In this document: piece by piece, positions 46,043 through 56,264 of the stretch | How positions within the stretch are numbered: position 1 is the first letter of the stretch | Layout: every line of letters starts with the position of its first letter | Position numbers and translations under genes: made by a program | The notes under the pieces: generated by a model | What the model was told of the DNA's origin: nothing | The model's database searches: none | What the model saw: only the letters and a program-made list of their open reading frames with translations | Source of the DNA: Adineta steineri | Lineage: Eukaryota; Rotifera; Eurotatoria; Adinetida; Adinetidae | Direction: 5' to 3' | Assembly (NCBI GenBank): GCA_905250115.1 | Contig: CAJNOI010000141.1 | Coordinates: 62,001-126,000, forward strand | DNA length: 64,000 bases

Positions 46043-47317
46043 TTAATGAAGTTCGTGTATATTAATAGTTTTCTTGGTTAAAACGACGATATTATTTTGA
46101 TTCCAAGTTGTAACATCTTCTAATCGTTGATGATGTTCATATTTCTCGATTTTTAAAAGTTGTCCATCAGCTGAAATATGAAAGAATCGACAATCATCAT
46201 GATCCATAACTAACCATTGATCACCGTTTATTGAACAACAACGACAACGACCATGAATATCTATTGTCCATATACAATCTAATGTTGTTAATAGACGTAG
46301 ATCAAGACGACTTTGTTCTTTATGTTTATTAAAAATAGGTATACCAAGAAAACCATTATTATATTTAAGATCACAAATAATTTCATCTCTTTCACAAGTC
46401 ATTGGTGAATGCCATGTTTTAACAAATTGAAATGTTGATCGAAGATCAAATTCATAAATAGATGAACCCCATTCCGCTGATGATAAATATAATGTATCAT
46501 TCGAACATGTTCCACGCCACCAATCTATATTAGATGGTATAGGACATTCTTCGAGTATCATTGTGTTTTCTAAAGTAAATATTTTTTTAAAAGTAATAAT
46601 AATAAATCGATTAATTGATGATGACCAAAAAATACTATGAATATCATTGTGATCAAATAAGATTTCATTGACAATCACAAAATTTCGATCGATTAAACAT
46701 AAATATTTTCCTTCTCGTTCAACAAGAAGATATTTTTCATTACTACCAATCGAACTTTCATTACCAGATTTTAAATGAATAGTATGAGATGCATGTGGTA
46801 ATGGAAAAAGTTGTTGTAAAGTAACAAGATTATCTTCAATAATTAATGGACGAATTGTTAATCGAAGATGTTCAAGTTCAGTTAATTTTACTTCTATTAT
46901 TTGCATATCATGATTAATTTCATTCCATTCATTTTTAATTTCTGTAATTAATTGATTTCGAAGATCATCAAGTTCTTTATTTAAAATTATTTGTTTCTTT
47001 TCTATTATATCATAATATTTCTTTTCATAATAACGATCAATCGTATGATAAGATTCATTACGCCATTGTTGAAGATTATTAAGAAAATAGGGTTTAACTG
47101 ATGTTATTCGATTAGAAAGTTTATCAATGGTTTCAGTTAAATGTCTCAAAGTTTGATTGCATCGATTTTCATGTTCATTTGAATGATCATGACAAAAATG
47201 TTGATCACAATGAGAACATATACTATTCGGTAAGTTTGAACATTGATCAACGGAACATGACTGTGATTCATTTGGTATTCGTTCATATTGTTTGAAATGA
47301 GTAGTGAATAGTGACAT
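46043..47317 (-). CDS. B-box-type zinc finger / coiled-coil protein with putative C-terminal propeller (complete copy)
   Basis: A single exon with the first ATG at 47317 (MSLFTTHFKQYERIPNES); eight upstream in-frame codons begin with TTG and are not used. The B-box-like zinc motif spans about residues 18-52 (CSVDQCSNLPNSICSHCDQHFC, with H/C spacing HDHSNEHENRC). A coiled coil follows (about 65-150), then a beta-rich region with repeated W/I/D patterns (e.g. IFWSSSINRFIIITF, CRCCSINGDQWLVMDHDDC). This is TRIM-like without a RING. Its left two-thirds and its 5' flank are duplicated at 53.2-54.4 kb. Function is unknown. Confidence 0.75.
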   Translation of the reverse strand: MSLFTTHFKQYERIPNESQSCSVDQCSNLPNSICSHCDQHFCHDHSNEHENRCNQTLRHLTETIDKLSNRITSVKPYFLNNLQQWRNESYHTIDRYYEKKYYDIIEKKQIILNKELDDLRNQLITEIKNEWNEINHDMQIIEVKLTELEHLRLTIRPLIIEDNLVTLQQLFPLPHASHTIHLKSGNESSIGSNEKYLLVEREGKYLCLIDRNFVIVNEILFDHNDIHSIFWSSSINRFIIITFKKIFTLENTMILEECPIPSNIDWWRGTCSNDTLYLSSAEWGSSIYEFDLRSTFQFVKTWHSPMTCERDEIICDLKYNNGFLGIPIFNKHKEQSRLDLRLLTTLDCIWTIDIHGRCRCCSINGDQWLVMDHDDCRFFHISADGQLLKIEKYEHHQRLEDVTTWNQNNIVVLTKKTINIHELH

Positions 47318-47963
47318 ATTGAAATGTAATAATGTTTTCAATAATCTTCATATATATATATATATATGAAGGAGATAAATGTCTATGTTGAAATGAAACA
47401 TAATATTTTCATTTGATAATGAAAATGTTAACAATTGACATTTCGAAATCTTTTCTTCTGATCTCGGTACAATTCTTCGTCAAGTACATATTCTTTAAAA
47501 AAGACGTAGAAGAGTTTTTTATTATAAGTTTATAATATACTGAGATCAACAAGTCAATATTGTTTTAACCGTATGTGTTTGATTCTTTCTTTGTTTCCTA
47601 CACAAGATGAAGTGAATAAAAATGCTAATAGTATTTATGTTTATTAAACAGAAATACAATGTTAAAGGTTAAATTAAAAATCGTTTATATAAAAAAAATA
47701 AATTATCCACATTCATCACCACTAACATTCATATTTGGATGATTTCCAGGTGGTAATTCTCCACTAGGATTCTTCTTCTTATTTTTTGCACTAATTTTAT
47801 CAAATAAAGGTTCAGCTCGTTCGAGTAATGCAGATACATCAGCATGTGCTCCACCCATTTTAACACCCATATGTGCACAACAAATATTATCAAAAGGCCA
47901 ATCTTTTAATACATTACGCATCCAATCACGAAATAAATATGGAGCTTCAGCCGTTGGATGAAG
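46232..47963. repeat. segmental duplication, copy A
   Basis: A direct repeat of 53158-54356. Nearly identical bases begin at TTTATTGAACAAC and end at GTTGGATGAAG. It covers most of the B-box gene, its 5' flank with a TA dinucleotide run, and the 3' end of a metallo-beta-lactamase-like gene. Copy A has about 527 bases (roughly 46800-47327) that are missing in copy B. Confidence 0.9.
47703..47963 (-). pseudogene. truncated 3' end of the MBL-like gene
   Basis: An open frame of about 87 codons matching the C-terminus of the complete gene at 54096-55093 (shared MRNVLKDWPFDNICC and ending VSGDECG). The coding match stops abruptly at 47963, where sequence turns to an unrelated TCCGTCCGTCC stretch. 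The start, first exon and intron are absent, so it is a 5'-truncated duplicate. Confidence 0.88.
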
Positions 47964-48062
47964 TCCGTCCGTCCATCACAGTCCAATATTATGACCTCAA
48001 TATTTATTCGTCATTCTTCTCACAAAGATAAGAAGAAAATTTAGACATATATATCAACGGAC

Positions 48063-49855
48063 ATGAATGAACAAAATAGCGACATAAATATGAATATTTC
48101 CAATAACAATTATTCAAATATATTCGATTTACCTAATGAAATATTATTTATTATTATCAAGAAATTGAATATTAGTGATGTGATTTATTCACTTGTCGAT
48201 GTTAATGAACGATTTGGTCGCTTATTATTTGATCCTTTTTATATTCAAAATCTTAATATTACACTTAAGACTATGAAGCCATTTTGTCATCGTACATTTT
48301 CAATACATGAACAAGTTCTTTCAAATATTTGTGAAAACATCTTACCAAATATTCATGATCAAGTTAAACAACTTGCTATTGAAGAACATTCAATAGAACG
48401 TATTTTTATTTACAATTATTCTCAACTTTATTCTTTGTCACTTGTTAATTTTAAAGAAGAAATACTCTGTAAATATCTAACAGGTAGATTTTATTTTTAA
48501 TATTTTCATTAATGAAATCAATTTGTATTTCAAGATTATTCAGTTCTTCGTAATCTTCTTATATATCAAATCACACATCTACATATTGATATTCAGACTG
48601 ATAAAATACCAAAAATATTATCTAAAATTTCATCAAATATACTTATACTGATTTTATCCCTATGTCAACGATTAATCAAGTTGAATTTTTGTCAAGTATT
48701 TTCTTATCGAAATTCATTTATTCCGATTTGTAAATTACCAAAAACATGTTTTACATATTCAACTTTAATCGAATTAAAAATAAATGTTGCAACGTTTAAT
48801 GATTGTCTTCGTCTTCTTGATGGACGTTTCGATTCCTTATCAAAATTAACTATCAATGTAAGAGAGATCAAATATGAACGAAAAGAAATAAACAACGAGG
48901 TAAATTTGAAATATTGTTCGCAAGTAAAAGATCAATTTAATTAAATGATTTTCTTTCTAGACAAAACTTCCTAAGTTGAAATACTTCTCATTAACTTCAT
49001 TTGATATAATACAGAATTTTGATGACTATATTATTCCATTACTTCGTCGAATGATAAATCTTGAAGAATTAATATTATTTCTAACAGTAGTAAGAGTTGA
49101 CTCAACTGTTATTGATGGTATTGAATTATATGATCAAGTACTTGTTCATATGTCACACCTAAATAAAAAAAATTTCAGTATAAATAATGGTGTTTTTTTT
49201 TGAAAATAATGAAATTGATGTACCATCAAATGAAGACATTCAAAATAGTTTCATTGGAAGAGAATATGGAGAAGTTGGTTCATATGTACATTTGGATCCA
49301 AGTACAATCACTGGTTTTAAACAATCAAAGGGTGTGGTGATGTCTCATGTGTATTCACTTCCATATCAATTCGAAAGTTTCCTTCATCTCAACAGTTCTT
49401 TTCAAGATGGCATGTTTGTTAATGTACGATGCTTAACAATGACTGATTCATATCCTTTTGAACGTGAATTCTTCAAAATTATTTCTGATAGTTTTCCTCT
49501 AGTAAAAAACTTGACGATATCCAATTTGAAACCACAAAAAAACAAGCAACATTCTTCGACATTAATTAGTTTTCCTCATCTTAATCTTCTGAATCTTGTT
49601 CACGCACATGATGATTATGCTCAACAATTTCTCGTCGATACGAACACTCATTTACCTTGTTTGTTGGACCTCTGCATCACATATGAATCACTCGAAATTG
49701 TAACAAACAACTTCACAAATGATGCAACACGACTTTATTGTTCTAAATTAAAAGGACTTCATATGGATAAGCCGTTTGTTCGACCAAAACATTTTGATGA
49801 ATATTTTCGTTTATTATTGTACATATCGATATTTAATCAGGATTTTGTTTTTTGA
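48063..49855 (+). pseudogene. F-box protein gene with frameshift in a T tract
   Basis: Exons 48063-48483, 48535-48899 and 48961 onward have normal GT...AG joins (TG|DYSVLRN, NE|TKLPKL). An F-box sits at residues about 20-52 (IFDLPNEILFIIIKKLNISD), followed by irregular leucine-rich segments of the kind common in rotifer F-box families. At 49192-49201 a run of nine T bases ends the frame (GVFF-stop), while the next frame continues as FENNEIDVPSNED to 49855 with the same leucine-rich character. One T fewer would restore it, so this is either a pseudogene or a homopolymer sequencing error. Confidence 0.7.
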
Positions 49856-49924
49856 ATAAAAGAAAGTAATTAATAAAAGTAAAATATATTTGAATCAGCT
49901 AAATAAAATTACTAATGGACTATG

Positions 49925-50369
49925 ATATAGTCACCTCTATTCATTTGAACTTGATCATGAATTGTACGATGATAAATGTGTTATGATAGATGGATGTTGT
50001 CCAACTGATCGAGAAACTCTATGGTACATTTATTGATGAAGTTATTAATATGCGATGTTTAATGAGAGGAACATCAAAGTCATCATGTCGACGTATTATC
50101 GATAAAATGGATTTAATAGGACAACCAGTTGATCCAAAATATTTCAATATTTTATCTGATATTCGAAGAAAAAAATAGAAAAATAAATCGAAATAGTTTG
50201 TTCAGATAATGAATTTTATGGTTATTTTTGTGATCGTGATAATACAGAAAAATTTCAATCATGTCAACGCAAAGTATTAGAAATGATTGCTCGAAAAACT
50301 AATAATGATGGAACATTTTATAATCAATATGTTGAACAAATGAAACAAGATTATATCAACGATAAATAA
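49925..50369 (+). pseudogene. relic of an unrecognised gene, at least two frame breaks
   Basis: Coding-like pieces sit in different frames: a Cys-containing piece (YDDKCVMIDGCCPTDRE) at about 49950-50020, MDVVQLIEKLYGTFIDEV... at 49990-50178, and DNEFYGYFCDRDNTEKFQ... to a stop at 50369. They appear to be one protein broken by frameshifts. No family is recognised. Confidence 0.4.
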
Positions 50370-50597
50370 TAAACTTTCTTAATATTCTTTTTCAAACTCT
50401 TAATCTTATAACCTGTATTTTTCTTCATTAGTAAATGGTGATTAGGTTTTAAATATAAATATTATTTACTTCAATGTCGATAAATAACAAGATTGCTCAT
50501 ATTTTTTTGTAAAACTACCAAATCGATCTCATTTTAACACATATGTACTAGAGGAAAATTAGGTCTTATTTGGTAATATTCTATAAAGAGCATATGA

Positions 50598-50729
50598 AAG
50601 AAGTTAATTGATTTATATTGAGTAACTGTATTTTAAGTTCATTTATATTCTTTGTCTTTCTCTATACAACTTAATCCTATGTCTTTCGTTTTGTTTACAC
50701 CATTTTAAAATAATCATCGAAGATATATT
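50598..50729. repeat. 132-bp dispersed direct repeat R1
   Basis: About 85-90% identical by eye to 52948-53080 in the same orientation. It begins AAAGAAGTT(A)ATTGATTTATATTG and ends GAAGATATATT. It has no TG...CA ends, so it is not obviously an LTR. Confidence 0.8.
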
Positions 50730-50814
50730 CTCTTTCTCGTAGAGAAGAGTCCAGTAGACATAAATTGTTTGCTTGTTTGTGTGTCCGCAGGGTCAAAAAA
50801 ACATTGAAATTTAA

Positions 50815-51400
50815 TTTTTCCGATACTTCCGGAAAACTTTGACTGGGGGGTAATCGAGGGCGAGGAACTAGAATCTGAGGTTATTTTTAGTTAACAATCA
50901 ATTAATAATTAGCTAATAATTAATATTATTAATTTTTGAAATATTTTCGGAAAAGTTGGACCAAAGGATAATCGAGTATGGAGAACTCGAATCTGAGATT
51001 GATTCATTAAAATTAACTAGTTAATAATTAGTTAATAATTGATATTATTAATTCTTGAAAAAAGTTTGACCGAATGGAAATCGAATGCCAAGAATTCGAA
51101 TGTGAGATTAATTTTATTTAAAAATCAATTAATGATTAATTAATATTATTAATCTTAAAGATAGTTCCAAGAAAGTTTTACCAGAGGGTAATTCGAGAAT
51201 CGATTTTCTAGAAAAGACATTTTTGGGGCATTTCGATGCGGAGACTTCGAATCTGCTGTTAATTTTATAAAATAATTTTATGGGTCACTTTTTTAGGGAG
51301 AGAACCAGTTTTTATAAAAAAACAATTTTCATAAGGGGTGACCGAAGGGAAGTGGGGTGGAAGAACACAAATCTGGTGTTCATTTTTCCAAACTGTATAA
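50815..51400. repeat. degenerate tandem repeat, unit about 110-120 bp
   Basis: The block TTTGACC-AAGGGTAATCGAG...GAACTCGAATCTGAG recurs at about 50851, 50969, 51078, 51189 and in weaker form near 51335 (spacings about 118, 109, 111). AT-rich spacers of AATTAATAATTAGTTAATAAT type lie between units. There is no coding potential. It looks like an eroding satellite. Confidence 0.75.
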
Positions 51401-51662
51401 GCAAAAAGTTTAGTATTGTAGAATACGATTTCTACGAGAAAGAGCTGAGCGAGCCCGCAGACGAGCGTTACTTGTCGGTTTAGATCAAAATTTATTTACA
51501 ATGAATTCTGATGAATTATCGTCCCTACAAAAACTAACAAAGTATGCAATAAACGATTGTATTGCAATGCAACGAATTATAATGAATATGAAACAAAATA
51601 AATTTAATTTTAAAATTAATAATTTATTATATAGACGGATATCATTTATTTCATTGCCCGAT

Positions 51663-51690
51663 ATAGAAGAAAGAAAGAAAGAAAGAAAAA
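51663..51690. repeat. GAAA microsatellite
   Basis: A short run of GAAA units (about five), interrupted at its right end. Confidence 0.8.
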
Positions 51691-51853
51691 GCGATGACGT
51701 CAAAGTGATCGAATAATCGATAACAAAGATTTGATTCTATTGTTAAATATAGATATATCATTTAATTCAATAGATGCCTGGACGAATATTTATCATATAA
51801 ATTGTTGTTTTTTTCTAGATTTTATTCATTTGAACTTCTCGTCTAGTTGTAAA

Positions 51854-52440
51854 ATGGCCTCATCGACACTTACTGACAAAGAATATGTAAACGGCGAACG
51901 TGGTCTTCTTATGCAACTGTTTACTGTAAGTTGATTATCAATAAAATTGAAACAATATTAAAATATAATACATCCGTTTTTTTTTGTTTAAATTTAGTTA
52001 GCATCCAGAACTGGTCGTCAAGAACGTACATTTGAGTTTTGCAAATTAATGGATTCAAAAGGACTTCAATTGGCTGTGAAACATGCACAAGAAGAAAAAA
52101 AAATACATTAGAGGAAAAAATAACTGATGAATTAATTAAACAAGAAAAATTATTATCATCAACGATTTCAATTACACCAACTGATCCATTGAGTCATGTA
52201 TTTCAAAAGAAAGCTGTAACCAATTCTACAAATGAAACAACAACAGCTGGATCATATATGTTGAAACGACTTTATGGTAACACTGATCTTCTATCGTCAA
52301 ATAAAACAACTACAACAACAGGTCAAGTATAATTTGAATTTTATAACTTTATTTTTAAATTTTAAATTAATTCTATTTTTATTTAGTCTGATATAAAGAT
52401 GGAAATAACTGAAAATGACCATACGTGTGATAGTCGTAAG
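51854..52440 (+). pseudogene. WDHD1/Ctf4 (AND-1)-like C-terminal fragment, frameshifted
   Basis: An exon 51854-51926 (MASSTLTDKEYVNGERGLL) splices (GTAAGT...TTTAG) to LASRTGRQERTFEFCKLMD and LQLAVKHAQEE. The pattern matches the helical C-terminal SepB region of the replisome scaffold WDHD1/Ctf4. A nine-A tract at about 52096-52104 breaks the frame (stop at KKIH); the next frame continues LEEKITDELIKQEKLL and ends near a further intron at about 52330. The WD40 and most of the SepB region are missing upstream. It is a 5'-truncated relic with intact splice sites. Low similarity makes the family call moderate. Confidence 0.5.
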
Positions 52441-52470
52441 TTGAATCCAACTATTCAACTATTCATTCTA

Positions 52471-52895
52471 CTATTCAACTTTACAACTTTACGACTATTA
52501 AATTTTATTAGTTGGAGCCTCCAACTTTACGACTATTAAATTTGGGTGTGAGGTGGGTGTGGGTGTGGGTGTGAGGTCTGCGTGTGTGTGGGTGGGTGCC
52601 CGGAAGGGTGCAGAGTGGAGCAGATAAATGTGGGTGCCGGGAAGGGTGCAGAGGGGAGCAGATGAATGTGGGTGCCTGGAAGAGGGCAGAGAGGAGCAGA
52701 TAAATGTGGGTGTCTGGAAGGGTGTGGAGGATAAAGCAACTGAGTTTGAGTACATGGACGTACGTGCGACATAGCTGTATATTGAGAGGATACGCCTATT
52801 TACCTATTATATTTGAATAGTCGTAAAGTTGGAGGCTCCTACTTATAAAATTTAATAGTTGGAGGCTCGTACTAAAAACTTTAAAAGTTGAATAG
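52471..52895. mobile_element. foldback-like element with inverted arms and minisatellite core
   Basis: The left arm 52471-52542 (CTATTCAACTTT...GCCTCCAACTTTACGACTATTAAATT) is inverted and imperfect at 52811-52895. Both arms carry TTGGAGCCTCCAAC-type and ACTTTACGACTATT blocks. The core (52543-52810) is unusually G-rich on the plus strand for this window. No coding region is seen and no clear target duplication was found. Confidence 0.65.
52593..52744. repeat. 38-bp minisatellite, four copies
   Basis: Units begin TGGGTGCC(C/G)GGAAGGGTG at 52593, 52631, 52669 and 52707, exactly 38 bases apart, and each carries GCAGA(T)AAATG-like ends. A GTGGGT run precedes it at about 52545-52590. Confidence 0.9.
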
Positions 52896-52947
52896 TTAGA
52901 GCAGAAGTTTACTAGTCGTACCGAATTAACGATTTCTACACTACTCA

Positions 52948-53080
52948 AAAGAAGTTAGTTGATTTATATTGAGTAACTGTATTTTAATTTCATTTGTATT
53001 TTTTATCTTTCTTTATACAATTTAGTTCTATGTCTTCCAATCTATTTATACCGTTTTAAAATAATCATTGAAGATATATT
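52948..53080. repeat. 133-bp dispersed direct repeat R2
   Basis: The partner of 50598-50729 in the same orientation. It lies just left of segmental duplication copy B. Confidence 0.8.
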
Positions 53081-53157
53081 TGATGTTTACTAGTTATCAT
53101 CTATATATTTAATGTTCTACTTGTATTCAACATGAAAACGATTGACTAATCTATACC

Positions 53158-53750
53158 ATTTATTGAACAACAACGACAATGACCATGAATATTTGTTGTC
53201 CATATACAATCTAATGTTGTTGATAGACGTAGATCAAGACGACTTTGTTCTTTATGTTTATTAAAAATAGGTATACCAAGAAAACCATTATTATATTTAA
53301 GATCACAAATAATCTCATCTCTTTCACAAGTCATTGGTGAATGCCATGTTTTAACAAATTGAAATGTTGATCGAAGATCAAACTCATAAATAGATGAACC
53401 CCATTCTGCGGATGATAAATATAATGTATCATTCGAACATGTTCCACGCCACCAATCTATATTAGATGGTATAGGACATTCTTCGAGTATCATTGTGTTT
53501 TCTAAAGTAAATATTTTTTTAAAAGTAATAATAATAAATCGATTAATTGATGATGACCAAAAAATACTATAAATATCATTATGATTAAATAATATTTCAT
53601 TGACAACTTGTCAATGACAATAACAAAATTTCGATCAATTAAACATAAATATTTTCCTTCTCGTTCAACAAGAAGATATTTTTCATTACTACCAATCGAA
53701 CTTTCATTACCAGATTTTAAATGAATAGTATGAGATGCATGAGGTTAATG
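53158..53750 (-). pseudogene. truncated B-box-family propeller fragment
   Basis: Near-identical to the C-terminal half of the gene at 46043-47317 (shared MILEECPIPSNIDWWRG and CRCCSINGID-type stretch). The 5' half including the B-box and coiled coil is deleted, the frame is broken near 53600, and the 3' end of the gene (about 190 bases) is missing at 53158. It is a broken duplicate. Confidence 0.88.
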
Positions 53751-54356
53751 ATGTTTTCAATAATCTTCATATATATATATATATATGAAGGAGATAAATG
53801 CCTATGTTATAATGAAACATAATATTTTCATTCGATAATGAAAATGTTAACAATTGACATTTCGAAATATTTTCTTCGTACATTTTCTATAAAAAAACGT
53901 AGAAGAATTTTTTATTACAAGTTTATAATATACTGAAATCAACAAGTCAATATTGTTTTAACCGTATGTGTTTGATTCTTTCTTTGTTTCCTACACAAGA
54001 TTAAGTGAATAAAAATATTGATAGTATTTGTGTTTATTAAATAGAAATACGATGTTAAAGGTTAAATTAAAAATCGTTTATATAAAAAAAATAAATTATC
54101 CACATTCATCACCACTAACATTCATATTTGGATGATTTCCAGGTGGTAATTCTCCACTAGGATTTTTCTTCTTATTTTTTGCACTAATTTTATCAAATAA
54201 ATGTTCAGCTCGTTCGAGTAATGCAGATACATCAGCATGTGCTCCACCCATTTTAACACCCATATGTGCACAACAAATATTATCAAAAGGCCAATCTTTT
54301 AATACATTACGCATCCAATCACGAAATAAATATGGAGCGTCAGCTGTTGGATGAAG
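53158..54356. repeat. segmental duplication, copy B
   Basis: A direct repeat of 46232-47963. Relative to copy A it lacks about 527 internal bases and has a small insertion (repeated TTGACAA...GTCAATGACAA) near 53600-53625. Base changes are scattered. Confidence 0.9.
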
Positions 54357-55093
54357 ACCCGAACTTTTAATTGAAGGATGAAATGCCATTGCGCCATCTT
54401 TATAACCAAATACTTTAAGTAAAAAACCAGGTTTTTCAGCATACATTATTGTATCATCAACATGAAGAGTTCGTGATGCTGGATGGTAAACAAAAACACT
54501 TATAAAATGATTTGATGATTCAGGTTGTGGATTAATAAATTCCGCTCCTTAAATTAAAATAATTATTATTTTTATTTTGAAAAAGAAAAACAACCTGCTG
54601 GAATACGCATTTCTACTTCTGGTTCCCATTTTTTTCTTATATTACAATCATCAAGATCTCCTTTCCATGGAATATCAGTTAATCGACGTAAATGTCTTGG
54701 TGTTCCATAGTAAGCTGGTTTAGGATATAATTGATAAAATGCAGGAAATGCTAAAGTATGAAATGGATGTGTAGCAATAACAGCTTCTATTTTTTCTCCA
54801 TTATTTGTTAATTGATCAATTTCTTGTCGAAGTCGATCATTCATTTCAACTGTATCAATAACAAGAAATTTTCCATTACGTAATTGTATTATTGACATTT
54901 GTGTTTCAATATCAATAAGTTTTAAAATTTTAAAACGACCACGAACATTCCAAAAACCAGGACCCATTGAATAAAGTTCATTTTTTTCAAGGTTTTGTGC
55001 AGCATTCGGCGTTTGAGCTGGAATAGCTGACGCCATAGTACGAAAAGGTTGAAAAATTGATCTGAAAAGAATACTTGATAAACCAAAGATCAT
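54096..55093 (-). CDS. metallo-beta-lactamase-fold-like protein without the metal motif
   Basis: Exon 1 55093-54596 and exon 2 from about 54548 to 54096, with an in-frame join at IPAG|AEFIN. The first 20 residues are hydrophobic/basic (MIFGLSSILFRSIFQPF) and could be a mitochondrial signal; an inner Met (MASAIPAQ) is an alternative start. Core features are VIDTVEMNDRLRQEI, VIATHPFHTLAFPAFY, YYGTPRHLRRL, HVDDTIMY, FHPSIK and FDNICCAHMG. The HxHxDH motif of true hydrolases is replaced by HPFHTLAF, so catalysis by the usual di-zinc site is doubtful. I associate this architecture with DUF4336-like proteins of protists and fungi. It was partly duplicated at 47703-47963. Confidence 0.7.
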
Positions 55094-55702
55094 TATTGTT
55101 TATCTGAAAATCTTGTTGACAAGCGTTTTCTCGCTGTCATCAAGTAAAAATAAAAAAAAATAATAATAATGTGTGCACGTTATTGAAGTTATATAAGCAG
55201 ATAAATCATGACTTATCAGATTGTGGTGAAAGGAAGAAAGAAAAAAACACGGGCCAGATGTATGACAATGCATAAAGAAACGAATGATGAATATCAAAAG
55301 AAGAATAGAAAGAAAAATAGAAGTTTGAGTCAATATGACAATCTTTAACTGCATAAGGAATAGTTACGAAAGAGAATTTGTTATGTAGTTTTTATTCCAT
55401 TCTGGAATACTATATTTAAAATCTATGTGTATAATCCTGTAGTAATATAACGAAAACGACGATATAATTTAAATTTGTGGAAATAAAGGTTTTACAGTCT
55501 TACGCATAAAAGCTTGGAGTGATGATTATGTTGTTAATCATTAATACCGAATGTTACGACTTGTCTCTGAGGTCAAGTGATAGAGCTACTTCACCTTCAG
55601 TATTTCTTCTCAACATGGTTCGAAATGATCGTACTATCTTTGTATTCATGATCTATTTTCTCTCCCTTGTTTCGTTCTCTCCTATATATGAAGGAATCAT
55701 CA
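55094..55702. other. intergenic region right of the MBL-like gene
   Basis: AT-rich, with no convincing gene. A short open frame at 55519-55725 runs into the transposon end and is rejected. Confidence 0.4.
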
Positions 55703-55775
55703 CATCGAATCAGTGTGGGACCTAAAACTATTTTTCAAAAAGTTGATAGTTGACAAAATTGGCAAAAAGTTAAAA

Positions 55776-55900
55776 CAGTTATAACTAGAGTTATAACTAT
55801 CAACCGCAGTTATAACCTCCAACCGGAGTTATAACTATCAACCGCAGTTATAACCTTCAACCAGAGTTATAACTATCAACCGTAGTTATAACTAGCAACT
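55776..55900. repeat. TTATAAC short repeats, left block
   Basis: Runs of (A/C)(G)AGTTATAACTATCAACC and CAGTTATAACCTTCAACC, about 18 bases per unit, alternate between the two variants. Confidence 0.85.
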
Positions 55901-56264
55901 TTTGTCAAATGGGAACCTCCTAAATCCTTTAATCATGTGAAAGATCGATCGGTAATGTTCTCCTGTCTTTCTTCTTTTTTCTTAATGTATATTTTTTTTT
56001 GAAACTATGCTTTTTTAAAAGCGACCAGCAAAACAATTGAACAATTCTTAAAATCCTTGGCGATATATAGTGATCATATAGATATATTATTCCTATAATA
56101 GAGAAGAAGAAACAAAAGCTATGTGCCTTTTCAGCACTGAAGATTAATTATTCATACTATTTCAGTTCAAAGTCAGTTCAAGATAGCCATAATTACGCGT
56201 CAGTGTGGGAGTTAAAATTATTTTTTAAAAAGTTAGTAGTTGACAAAATCGGTAAAAAGTTAAA

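Noticed and set aside
52498..52772. Pro/His/Thr-rich minus-strand frames over the minisatellite
   Set aside because: Apparent repeats at the protein level are only the translation of the 38-bp minisatellite, open in several frames at once.
50598..53080. R1 and R2 as long terminal repeats of a retroelement
   Set aside because: No TG...CA ends, no primer-binding site or polypurine tract, and no gag or pol coding in between.
55519..55725. Short plus-strand open frame left of the hAT-like element
   Set aside because: It ends inside the transposon terminus and shows no family motif.
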